NCBI RefSeq assembly: GCF_002994745.2
Contig: NC_037089.1
Location: 84,282,347 to 84,346,346, forward strand
Direction of reading: 5' to 3'
Source: Rosa chinensis
Lineage: Eukaryota; Streptophyta; Magnoliopsida; Rosales; Rosaceae
Length of the DNA stretch: 64,000 nt
The notes beneath the pieces are model-generated. The model was not told the DNA's origin and searched no databases. It worked only from the letters and a program-made list of their open reading frames with translations. Below are positions 1 to 10,200 of the stretch, in pieces. The translations under genes and the position numbers were made by a program. How positions within the stretch are numbered: the stretch's first letter is position 1; every line of letters starts with the position of its first letter.

Positions 1-1
1 C

Positions 2-878
2 TTCAGGGCAGCTGACGCTCCTAGAGCTGGCCAGTTCCTGAGAAATGGTATGGTTGGTTCGTCTCAGCCAACAGATTCCTTCCTTTTCAGAACAAAATCC
101 AACCCTCAAACTGCCAAGCCAGTTGGACAGCTTGTGCCAACAAATTACAGCATGCAAAAAGTCCCTTATATGGTACTACTTTCTGGCTGTTGCACCACTT
201 TAGCTTCCTTTTAATTATCACTTCTTTCACTTTAGTAAGTTGTATAATATTGCTCTCTCTGCATTGTACAGGGGGAGGAACCTCTAAGTGTTGCTAGTTT
301 ATTGCATAGACTTGGTTTGGGCAAATATGCTATTATTTTCCAGGCTGAAGAAGTAAGTAACCTATTCTTAAGTTTATCGAACATTTTATAGTCAGATTTT
401 TAGAGGTGTGCCTTTCTTATTTGATTGTCATTTATAGGCCTTTTGATTTCTGAGACAGCAGAAAATATATTAGAATATGAAGTTCTGATGATTTCAAGGA
501 GTAATGTTGATAATCAAATCTTTTCTCTTTTGGTTTTGGCCTTAATGCTTTGATTGTCTGATTTGCAGGTGGACATGGGTGCTCTGAAGCAGATGGGGGA
601 TAAGGACCTTAAAGAGCTGGGTATACCAATGGTAATATTAATGCACCAATATTTTATCTTTGTTCTGATCTATATCTTTATCCTAATTTGTCCAGATCAT
701 CAAGCATGTGATTTGAAACTTGTGTTTTGTTCTGCTAGCTCAGTTGTGTATCCTTCTTGTGTTTCCCATTGGTAATTCATTGCACAATTCTTACAGAAGG
801 TTGTTTAATTTGCAGGGGCCAAGGAAAAAGATTCTTCTTGCACTTTTGGCCCGCGGTAAACGACCGCCACCACCGTAA
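2..878 (+). CDS. SAM-domain protein, 3' part (last four exons)
   Basis: This is the C-terminal end of a sterile alpha motif protein; the gene starts before the window. I read four exons joined by GT-AG introns with consistent phase: 2-172, 272-352, 569-631 and 816-878 (stop TAA 876-878). The last three exons encode one SAM domain: a first helix with SVASLLHRLGLGKY, then FQAEEVDMGALKQMGDKDL, then ELGIPMGPRKKILLAL, and a basic, proline-rich end (GKRPPPP). The exon at 2-172 encodes a polar stretch with no domain I recognise. SAM domains are helical bundles that mediate protein-protein self-association or RNA contact. Small plant SAM-only proteins are poorly characterised, so no pathway is assigned. 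The exon calls are my own reading; the domain call is strong. Confidence 0.85.
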
Positions 879-1292
879 TTTTTACTTTGAATGCTGCAAT
901 GTGTAAACAGCGTTTCTCATGTGAGAGATTCTCACATGTTGTATCAGAGATGTTGAGTGTAAGGTTGATGTTTGAGTAGGGGTTGTTCAGTTGAATAATT
1001 TCCTCCATAGGTATTGCTGGTTTGAACATGTTTAGTATACCATTTGTTTTACATATAGAAGCGGGACATGAGCAAATGTATGTATTTACATCTAGTGTTC
1101 AACATGCTAATTGATTATTTTGTATAGACATGAGTTTACAGTAGTCTTGTGAGTTTGAATATACATGATTATTGGAAATTTGAGACTTAGCAATGTGAAG
1201 AATTTCAATTACCATAGCACAAATACAGAATTTGATTGTTTACATGTGAGTATTGAACTTTGAATGAAAAAACAAAAGCCCAGTAATCTTTC
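879..1292. other. convergent intergenic region
   Basis: This 414 bp holds the 3' ends of two convergent genes, the SAM gene (+) and the AN1 gene (-). It is AT-rich. I see no ORF, RNA gene or clear transposon in it. Confidence 0.6.
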
Positions 1293-1865
1293 TCAAAATG
1301 CCCTAACTGTTGGAGTACTGGGAGGAGACTTGGAACCCCTCTCACTCTTCCCACAATCTTTCCCATTCCTCGAAGCAAAAGCAGCCAAGAACTTTCCATT
1401 CCAGGCCCCTCTGTTCGCCGCCACGGCCACCGCCTTCGCATCCTTCTTACATTCATGGTCTGCCGGAAACCGGTGCTTGAGGCAGACCTTCAAATGGCAA
1501 GTCTTGCAAGTACTATTATTCGAAAAGGTCAGAACCTCCTTGCACCTCTTAACAGGGCACGTGGGCTTCTTCTTCTTTTTCGGGTCGCAATCCCCGGACC
1601 TGCTGTGCCTATCCAGCAACACCTTCTGGCTCTCTTCGCCGTCGTGGCCGGTGGTCTCGATGGAGGTGGAGCAGACTTCACAAATTATCACTTTCCGGCT
1701 GTTGTGATCGGATTTGGGGCAGTCGTGGGACTTGTAAGAGCGGTGTTCGACGCAGAACACGTCATGGCAGCCGGCGCATTTGAAAGGGAGGAAATCGAGT
1801 TGGTGGCAATCAGGGTGCTGGCAATGTCTTCCCAAATCTGGAAAAGCTTCTGTTCCTCCTGACAT
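1293..1865 (-). CDS. AN1-type zinc finger stress-associated protein (SAP12-like, two AN1 domains)
   Basis: A single-exon gene of 190 codons starting at the ATG at 1865; the open frame runs further upstream but without another ATG. The start MSGGTEAFPDLG matches the usual start of plant SAP11/12-type proteins. There are two AN1 zinc fingers with the expected Cys/His spacing: about residues 15-50 (C-x4-C ... C-x2-C ... C-x2-H ... H-x-C) and about 103-139. Between them is a Lys-rich linker. The C-terminal tail (about 150-190) is basic and Ser/Pro-rich. There is no A20 domain. Family knowledge: plant SAPs are induced by cold, salt and drought and are thought to act in ubiquitin- or redox-linked stress signalling; the exact partner is unknown here. 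A minus-strand TATA-like stretch lies about 90 bp upstream, near 1954-1963. Confidence 0.93.
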   Translation of the reverse strand: MSGGTEAFPDLGRHCQHPDCHQLDFLPFKCAGCHDVFCVEHRSYKSHDCPKSDHNSRKVIICEVCSTSIETTGHDGEESQKVLLDRHSRSGDCDPKKKKKPTCPVKRCKEVLTFSNNSTCKTCHLKVCLKHRFPADHECKKDAKAVAVAANRGAWNGKFLAAFASRNGKDCGKSERGSKSPPSTPTVRAF

Positions 1866-1952
1866 GTTTGGTTTTGGGGTTTGATCTAAATTCAATAAGA
1901 AGGAGATCTCAATTTTGGGGCAAAACTTAACGAGGAGGGTTGTGTGGTTGAA

Positions 1953-1964
1953 GATATATATAGA
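1953..1964 (-). promoter_or_regulatory. TATA-like element of the AN1 gene
   Basis: Read on the minus strand, the sequence CTCTATATATATC lies about 90 bp upstream of the ATG at 1865. That distance fits a TATA box with a short 5' UTR. No transcript evidence is available. Confidence 0.45.
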
Positions 1965-1965
1965 G

Positions 1966-4890
1966 GGTTTGGGTGTTCTGGGGTTGGCTTGGAGGAAAAG
2001 CCAAAGCCAAAGCCAAACCCAGACTGAATGAGGAAGAAGGTTCTAGTTTTCACACGCTTCCTTTCCCGGAAAGGAACGGATTATTCATTATTGTTTTTTT
2101 TTTTCCTCTTTTCCGCGGCTTATAATGAGACGAGTTTTTATGGCGTCATCACAAACGCACACGCCCAACTGAAAACCCAACCTTATTATGATATAATTAG
2201 AAACAAGTAACCAATGGGTTGGTTCAGTTGGCATGGATGTATTTGTGGTTGAGTTTCAATTCAAGTTTGATTTCAGCTGCAATCTATAAATCTCTTACGA
2301 AAATTTATACCCAAGAGTTGTGATGATAAGTGGTTTTTCAAGATTGATTTTGTAGCCTTGTAGTTGTAGGTCTTATCATAGAAATAAATAAATTAAAAAC
2401 AAGGTAAAAACACTCGAGTTACAAAGGTAAGTGAGGTAACTCTCATTGTTGGGGTTTTTACGACCTTAGCTGAAGCCCAATTCTCAATAAGAGGATTAAT
2501 AGGGATTTTGGGTTTAGTCTACGTACTACGTATTGGGTTTTATTTTCTAAAAATCTCATTTCAGAGTTTAGAATTAGGGCACATCAGTCATTTTATCATA
2601 ATTTTCGACCTCATATGCGTCACACGTAATCAACTTGACGGTGTCGTGATGAAAAGTTGACGTAGGTACTACGTTGATAAGGAACACCGGAATGGCAAGC
2701 AAAAATAAGGAACACCCCCATAAGAGAACGGAGCAAGTCAACGATAATTGGGGGTTTTTATCATACAGATGGTGGCCTACCCATGGATGGGATCACAAGG
2801 GCCATGAACTATTATCAACAAACAAAAAGCTCATGGCAATTTGCAAAGGTAGAACACAATTTAATAAAGTTTTAACAGTGAGATAACAAAAGAGGATCAA
2901 ACAACGAAAATTCTTAATGTCTAACACAGTGCATGCAATTAGATTGCTGTCGTTGGATCTTAGTGGAAGATTGGAGCAATTTAAAGGCAAATTAAGATAC
3001 AATAATTCATGCTGCTAGTGACATTCACAACTCAAATGAAATGTCAATTTTATTCCGCCTTTATCAAACTATATTATCGTACAAGAAAAGTTGATTAACC
3101 TTGGGCCCTCTCAAGCCTTTTAAGTATTGGAAAAATCCTACAGGCGAAAAGTGCAGGTAATATCTGGTGAATGCAACCAAAGCATAATTGAGCATTTGGG
3201 TTATTTTACAAATAATTAGGGGATCAATTAGGTCAAGGTTGTTGCCATGGATTCTCCCTGCCTTTCTTTCTTTGAAAGCTAAAGAAAATTAAATAAAAAA
3301 ATTAGAAAGGAGATACCAAGAATATCAGATTGTAAATTTTTCTGGACTAGTTTCACAGAAAAACCAATAATGACCGTCTTCTCCTACAAAATGAGAAGCT
3401 GGTTTCAACTGTAAAAATGAAGAAATCACCACTCTGAACTTATAAATTAGTCCATAAAGCTTCAGATTAAGGAGGAAAAGAAGGAAAAGAATCTGGTTTA
3501 TGTCAAGATGGACCCATCTCTGTTGGGTAGAGAAAAGGAATCAATATTACTTTGGTAAAAGAAAGGGGGATATTGTCCAGCCTAAAACACAGATATAAAG
3601 TAAAGCAAAAATGAATGGCTACAGAAACTTAACAATTAAGAATATGCAATAATGATGAGAGTTGTGCTGTTCTAGTTGGAGATCTCTAAAGCAATGCAAA
3701 TTAGTCAGAGACATGCATATATTCCCATGAAAATACAATTTTGAAAGAAAAGGGGGTCTGTGAGTGAGGTGAGAGAGCACCTTTTTCTTTCTTTAAACTT
3801 TCAGAATGGTGGGATCAAAGCGGCTTAAGCAGCGCGTATTTTGTCTGCAGAAGTGCCTAGAAGAGAAGCTTAATCCGTGTTTAGTCACGGATTAAAACGC
3901 TTTAAAATTTACCAACACATAATTCATAGCATAAAGTAGAGAAGAATAGAGATCGATTAGCAATTATAGCCTAGGCAAGAAAGGTAGAAGGTGCTTTAGC
4001 TTTCGGGCTTTTCATGTTAATGAAGTTGATTGGTGGGAAACTGGATTGGTATGAACAAACTTGTTAGGTTTAGTATTTGGTAACAGATTAAAGAGAAAAC
4101 CTAAGTCTTGTAATCATTTAAAGAATAAACCTCAAGGATATTCTTCCTTATAGTTCTACATACTCTTTTATGAAATCAAAACAATTTACATAAAAGAAAA
4201 TAGTCACTTGCTTTGACTGCTATTGCTTTCAGGTCATAGTCCTACAATGCTACATACCCTGAAGTCATTGGGGTTAACAGAGACATACGTCACTGCAACC
4301 AATGCATTACGTTTAATCCAAGTAACTTAGTAACACTAAGTCTGTTCTTTCTCCATGACAGGAAACAGTAGAGATTAAAACTTGTGTCGACCCAAGTTTA
4401 CAAACACAGAAAGTCGACAATCGTAAAAAGCAGAGAAAGTACTTTTGGATTCATATGCTTGGTGTCACATTCATATAAAACAGTGTCCAAATATAGTAGT
4501 ACACTTCAATCAATAGAGCAATCCTGAAATGGTGATTAAATTTCACTTTCAGACAGCAAACAGAAATGAATGGGGGGAATTACTTGCGTAAATACCTGAA
4601 GCTCTGGCTGAGTTATTATAGGGCTCTTCTTCTATGATTGAACTAATAGGAATCTGAATCCCATTCCCATCAAAACTCTATCTCCAAACTCCAACAGTCT
4701 CCTCCTCATTCACTTCTCTTTCAGTCACTGCTTTACCACCATACCACAACAGACCTGATCCTCAGCGATTTTAGCAACCCAAAAATTTCAGCTTATCCAA
4801 AACACTTCAATGGGGTTTAACCATCTTTCCCACTGGAGCATAAAGTTAACATCTTTCATTTCATAAGGGAATCAATCCATAATTTCAGAT
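1966..4890. other. long intergenic region, no gene seen
   Basis: Nearly 3 kb between the divergently oriented AN1 (-) and U-box (+) genes. I find no ORF with a recognisable product, no long inverted repeat and no target-site pair. The last 200 bp or so, from about 4650, are pyrimidine-rich and probably 5' UTR or promoter of the U-box gene. The only clear local structure is a perfect 10 bp stem at 3870-3895. Confidence 0.5.
3870..3895. repeat. perfect 10 bp inverted repeat (hairpin)
   Basis: The arms TTAATCCGTG and CACGGATTAA are exactly complementary, with a 6-base loop. The stem is not followed by a T run and lies between two divergently oriented genes, so it is not an obvious terminator. 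It could be a small transposon end or a protein-binding palindrome. Confidence 0.6.
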
Positions 4891-6561
4891 ATGGAGTTTA
4901 AAGACGGTCTGATGAGATTAGTAGTCCACAAATCCAAAGAAACCAATTGCGTTTACGACACCGGAGATAGATTAACAGAGATAATAAGCTCTGCTCGGAG
5001 CCCAAGCCGGAGATGGAAGCTGTTTCACAGGTCCTCATCTGCAATTCCATCAAAGCCTTCAAAGCCTCAAATCCCAAGAGAGTTCATTTGCCCCATTTCC
5101 GGGTCATTAATGGGCGACCCGGTTATAGTTTCCTCGGGTCACACCTTCGAACGCGTCTGCGTCCAAGTCTGCAAAGCCCTCAACTTCACCCCTAATCTCG
5201 TGGACTCGCCCCCACCTGATCTCACCTCCGTCATCCCCAACCTCGCCCTCAAGTCCACCATCCTCAACTGGTGTCAAAATTACTCGATTGCCCCTCCCAA
5301 GCCACTTGACTCTATCTCCGCCGATAAGCTCGTCCGTACATCCATGGCTTCCGGCCACCTGAAAGTCTCGGTTTCCGAGAACGAGTCGCTGATCCGAGGC
5401 GTGGAGGAGACGCCTAACGTGAGCTTCAACCACGCGGCGACCGAGTTGACTCGTCGGCCGAGTCACTTCCACTCCAGCTCCGACGAGTCGGTCAGCGACG
5501 CTGCGTTGACCCCGCCGCTGCCGTTCTCGACTCAGCCGAGCTGCTACTCGTCGCGTTCGTCTTCGTGTTCGGAAATCGAAGCCCTGACGAATTCGAACGA
5601 GGAAGACGAAGTCTTGGCCCGGCTCAGAAGCGTCCACGTGTCCGAAATCGAGGAGGCTCTGACGTGGCTGAGGAAGATCACACGGACCAGAGAGGACGCC
5701 CGGGCCCACCTCTGCAGTCCTCGGCTCCTCTCCGCCTTGAGACCACTCGTCGTTTCCAGGCACGCCAATATTCAGGTGAACTCAGTCGCAGTTTTGGTTA
5801 ACCTGTCGCTGGAAAAGTCAAACAAGATTAAGATCGTACGGTCAGGAATCCTCCCGCCTTTGATTGATGTGCTTAAGGCGGGAATGCCTGAGGCGCAGGA
5901 GCACGCCTCCGGTGTGGTCTTTAGCTTGGCGCTGGATGACGATTGCAAGACGGCTATCGGAGTATTGGGGGCTCTGCCGCCTTTGCTTCACTTGCTGAAC
6001 TCGGAGGGCGAGCGGACTCGGCACGACTCGGCACTTGCTTTGTACCATTTGACATTGGTTCAGAGTAACCGGTCCAAGTTGGTTAAGATCGGGTCGGTTC
6101 CGGTTCTTTTGAGGATGGTGAAGTCGGGTCACATGACGGGTCGGGTGTTGCTCACATTGTGCAACTTGAGTTCGTGTGCGGACGGGCGGGCTGCGATGTT
6201 GGATTCAGGTGGGGTGGAGTGTTTAGTGGGGGTGTTGAGGGGGAATGAGTTTGATTCCCGGTCGACTCAGGAGAGTTGTGTGGCTACATTGTATGGGTTG
6301 AGTCGTGGGGGTTTGAGGTTTAAGGGGTTGGCGAAGGCGGCCGGGGCGGTGGAGGTGTTGAGGGAGGTGGAGAAGAGTGGGAGTGAAAGAGGGAGGGAGA
6401 AGGCGAGGAGAATGTTGGAGATGATGAGAGGGAGGGAGAAGGAGGAAGAGGAGGAAGTGGATTGGGAGGAGTTGCTTGACTCGGGGTTGGGAAGTCGAAC
6501 TAGGCTTCAGTCCGGTTGTGGTGCATTGGGTGGGTCTTGTGTTAATTCGTCTGAGTTTTGA
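4891..6561 (+). CDS. U-box/ARM-repeat E3 ubiquitin ligase (PUB38-41 type)
   Basis: An intronless gene of 556 codons. After a basic N-terminal part, residues about 62-132 form a U-box: PREFICPISGSLMGDPVIV, then the SGHTFER loop, and a late NLALKSTILNWC. This domain recruits E2 enzymes for ubiquitin transfer. A Ser-rich linker follows (about 150-230), then Armadillo repeats from about 235 to 490 with NLSLEKSNK, FSLALDDDCK and YHLTLVQSNR helices typical of PUB-ARM proteins; these bind substrates. The tail from about 495 is Glu/Arg-rich. The length and lack of introns fit the PUB38/39/40/41 group, some members of which act in hormone or pollen responses, but the exact orthologue is not certain. 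Truncated pieces of this gene recur at 13.2-13.7 kb and near 21.1 kb. Confidence 0.93.
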   Translation: MEFKDGLMRLVVHKSKETNCVYDTGDRLTEIISSARSPSRRWKLFHRSSSAIPSKPSKPQIPREFICPISGSLMGDPVIVSSGHTFERVCVQVCKALNFTPNLVDSPPPDLTSVIPNLALKSTILNWCQNYSIAPPKPLDSISADKLVRTSMASGHLKVSVSENESLIRGVEETPNVSFNHAATELTRRPSHFHSSSDESVSDAALTPPLPFSTQPSCYSSRSSSCSEIEALTNSNEEDEVLARLRSVHVSEIEEALTWLRKITRTREDARAHLCSPRLLSALRPLVVSRHANIQVNSVAVLVNLSLEKSNKIKIVRSGILPPLIDVLKAGMPEAQEHASGVVFSLALDDDCKTAIGVLGALPPLLHLLNSEGERTRHDSALALYHLTLVQSNRSKLVKIGSVPVLLRMVKSGHMTGRVLLTLCNLSSCADGRAAMLDSGGVECLVGVLRGNEFDSRSTQESCVATLYGLSRGGLRFKGLAKAAGAVEVLREVEKSGSERGREKARRMLEMMRGREKEEEEEVDWEELLDSGLGSRTRLQSGCGALGGSCVNSSEF

Positions 6562-6930
6562 GTACATATTTTTTGAGGTTTTCCTGAGTTTTGTGATTGT
6601 TGTAATTATTGAGGTTTTACAAAAGCTATATTATGATTTTGTGGCTTTTAACCCTTGATTTCTTTCACCCAAATTGCAACAAAACTATGATTTTTTGAGC
6701 AAAAAGAATGAATTCAATAATGAGAAAAGCTCTACTTCAATTAGATTGTTCAATATTCTAATCTTAATGTTATTCAATCAATGCCATTAGCACTTTAGCA
6801 GCATTCTGATTCTGTACCGAAATCAATTCATTCAGTTGCTCAAATCAATTACAGTAAAAAGCCATGAATATCTTTATCAAAAAAAAAAATATATATATAT
6901 ATATATACACACACACATACACACACGGAG
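6562..6930. other. 3' flank of U-box gene with TA/CA microsatellite
   Basis: AT-rich 3' flank with no ORF of interest. It ends in a simple repeat, (TA)n followed by (CA)n, at about 6891-6926. Together with a (TA)n run at about 7223-7267 this repeat brackets a terminal-inverted-repeat element. Confidence 0.6.
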
Positions 6931-7219
6931 CGGATTGAGAGAGGACGTCCGCACTTTCGCTAAAGTGCGGATGACGGCGCTGCAGCCCAACTCAGGCCGG
7001 CGCCAGTTGCCAGAGGGAGGCCAAGGGTCGGACGGACCAGTCTGCAGTCGGGTGGAGTCGTCGGCGACGAGGTTGCAGCGTTGCAGGTCAGGTTGCTGCC
7101 CAGAAACCTGCAACCTCAACCTCCTTCCGATCCGACTCGCGCTGCTGTCGAGGCCTGAGCGGGGCTGCAGCGCCGTCGTCCGCACTTTAGCGAAAGTGCG
7201 GACGTCCTCTCTTGATCGG
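6931..7219. mobile_element. GC-rich TIR element inserted in TA microsatellite
   Basis: A short non-coding element with near-perfect terminal inverted repeats of about 60 bp: left about 6938-6998, right about 7152-7212. The arms differ at only a few bases, with weaker pairing continuing outward to about 6931 and 7219. Each arm itself contains a palindrome, CCGCACTTT-CGC-TAAAGTGCGG type, so the ends can form cruciforms. The GC-rich interior stands out against the AT-rich surroundings. No transposase and no unambiguous target duplication are visible, because the element sits in a TA repeat. The superfamily is unassigned. It ends about 50 bp from the stop codon of the NLR gene. Confidence 0.75.
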
Positions 7220-7220
7220 G

Positions 7221-7222
<2 letters not shown>

Positions 7223-7267
<45 letters not shown>
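7223..7267. repeat. (TA)n microsatellite
   Basis: An uninterrupted TA dinucleotide run that abuts the stop codon of the minus-strand NLR gene. It is likely to be length-polymorphic. Confidence 0.9.
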
Positions 7268-7270
<3 letters not shown>

Positions 7271-10200
7271 TCTTCCTTCTTATACACCACGATGCGAAGG
7301 TTTTTGATTGTGGGTAACAAGGGTGTCCATAGATGTTTTTCGTCCCACTTATCGCATATCACTTCCTCTAACTGCTCAAGATCTGAAACTGATTGAGGCA
7401 GGTTTCTCAATTCGGAGCAACGACTCATTTGCAGCATTCTTAAACTCTTCAATTCACCAATCTGTTCAGGCAACTCCTTGATTTTTCTGCAATTATGAAT
7501 GTCAAGAAAGTTTAACTTTTTGAGATTTCTAATCGACTCTGGCAACTCTGACAACCTGGCACAGAACCTTAGACTCAATACTTCTAGATTGACCAAATTT
7601 CCAATCGCTTCAGGCAAGGCAGATAGCAAATCGCACCACATGATGCGGAGATTTGTTAAACACTTCAGCTCACCTATGTGTTCAGGCAATTTCTCAATTT
7701 TATAGCAAGCAGAAATCTCAAATTTTTTTAATTTGTTGAGATTTCCAATCGAGTCTGGAACCTCTGAAAGCTCTAAATTGTACCGAAGCCTCAACACTTC
7801 TAAATTAACCAGATTTCCAATCGCTTCAGGCAAGCTAGAAAGCACATTACAACTGCTGATTGTGAGCTTTGTTAATTCAATCAGCTCGCAGAGCTCTGCA
7901 GGCAATTCCTCCAATTTGATGAACCAATCAATGAACATTTCCTTTAGATTTGGAAATACATGTGATAATTTGACAGGACCGTTACCGAGAGATTCACCGT
8001 TTACCAAATATAACTTGTGTAGAGTCTTCAACTGTACCGGGCTCTCGGTTATGAAAGAAAGATTGAGGCCGTCTAATCTTATACTCCTTAGATTTGATAA
8101 GGAATCCAGAAGTTGAAAATTATCTATGTTATTATAAAAGCTAGAATTTATGAGAACGAGCATCTTGAGCTTTTCCATTTTCTCCACACATTCGGGCAAG
8201 GCAAAGTTATATTGCGTCTGAAAATTCAACACTAGAACTTGTGCTTCAGGTAGTTGCATGTCGGGCCATTTCACAGAGAATTCTCCATCTGCGAACAAAA
8301 TGTTATTTGATGCGAGTATCAAACGTGAAATAAATTACTATACAGACACTTGATTGTTAAAGCTAGAGAGATTGAGAATGGAGATCAGATGGGACAACAT
8401 ATATCCACCAGTTGCTACATTTATAATCAAAGTTTTGTATGTAAATAATTGCATAAGTAATTACTTACGTACCAGTTGAGATTGATACAAGACGAGCCTT
8501 GATGGGTTGATACTTCTGTTCACTCCACCACTTGGGAAGATTGTTTCCAGATATTTCTATAATTACTCTTTCTCTATGCTCCATCGGATCTCGTTTCGAA
8601 TGGTAGATAGCCAATTCTCTAAGCAAATCATGTTGTTTAACAGTGTAGTCACTATAGTCTCCATCCTCCTCAACTATCAACCCAATACCTCTATATATTT
8701 AATTTATGAATAAAAAAAAAAATTAGTTGTTCGTACATAGAGGAGGACACTATTGAGAATAAATATTGTTACCTAATGATCTATTCTGCAACTAAATGAA
8801 ATATAGTACGTATTGAAAAAACATATAAACTTGTGTTGCGTACCTAAATCGTGACAAATTAGCTAGACTGCGATTGTTGAGTTCATAGAGTTTGGCAATG
8901 CATAAAGTCCCCAAGTCCAAATCATACAACTCTGCCCACATATCAATGAGAGCTGTAACTTCGATAGTAGCATCTTCTGGAAACACACCTAGGTCTAAGA
9001 AACATTCCTTAACCATAGGCATTTCATTATCCAAGGCATCTAAGCTAGTTTTGAGGCGAAGAAGCAATTCTGTCTCAAAATCCAAAATAGAATAACCTTT
9101 CGACCATTCAATTACTCTGCTTCGCCACATTTCTATAGGTTTACCGCAAAGTGATCTTCCCACCACTGTAATGGCCAGTGGAAATCCATTACAGCGCTTT
9201 ACTATCTGCATTGTTGAAGTTTCACGAAGATTAAAAGTGGTTAGATACCTAGTACCTACTTTATGTTATACCCATGAGATTTTTTTAGCTAGTCAAGTAA
9301 GCTTAAATATATGCAAGAAAGGAATCGCCCCACCTCTTTTGAAAGATGTGTTGGAATATGAGAGCTCTTATCTCCCAAGGATGCTGTATGATGAAATAGC
9401 TGCATTGCATTGTCATTGTCTAATAGTTGTAGACGATATGAAGAACCGAATCCCAAAAATTCAGACCTCGATGTCACTAAAATCTTGTAATTTGACATTT
9501 TGAATTCAAACGTCTGAAGAACAGATTCTGATCCAGACCAAACATCATCCAAGACCAACAATAAAGGATCATTACCTTTTTCCTTCACAATTTGTTGCAG
9601 CCATTTCACTGGAAAAACTCCATTCTGGAAAGTAGGTACCTCATAACCCTTTTGTTTGTATAGCACTTTCATAATAAGCTCCAAATTGGGCTTTTTAGAA
9701 ACAGTGACGAAGAAGATGTTGTTCTTGAATTTATCTAATCAAATTCAATATAAACACATTAGTTTGTCATAGATCTCGCGTTTTAATTACAATGTTAATT
9801 ATACGATTCCATATAATTTGATTCTTTAGTTCTGTTTACAAGTATTAACTGTGTATAAATGTACGAGAAAAACCATAAATGCAAATTTCACTAGTAAGAA
9901 AAATGTATTGTGCAATTTTCTCAAAAAAAAAAAAAAAAAAAAAAAAGCTATGATGCATGGCGTTGTATAAAACACACATTCAAATGCTAAATAGTGTGTT
10001 TTATATAACTCCTTGGATCATAGTTTTTTTTAAGGAAATGGCACAATACCTGACTCTGTAAATGTAAGGCTAAATTCTAATGTTGATCAGGGTACGTAGC
10101 AATAAAAAAAGAATGATACACACACATACATATATAATATATTATAGGGAAAATGATCATTTTACCAAATTCTGGGGTTAATTAACCCCGCTCAGTGTTT

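Noticed and set aside
5107..5763. 218-codon minus-strand frame within the U-box gene
   Set aside because: Antisense shadow; Arg-rich, with no recognisable domain, while the plus-strand frame encodes a clear U-box/ARM protein.
6836..7396. 186-codon frame across the TIR element and TA repeats
   Set aside because: It runs through microsatellites (Tyr-Ile repeats) and both transposon arms; not a gene.
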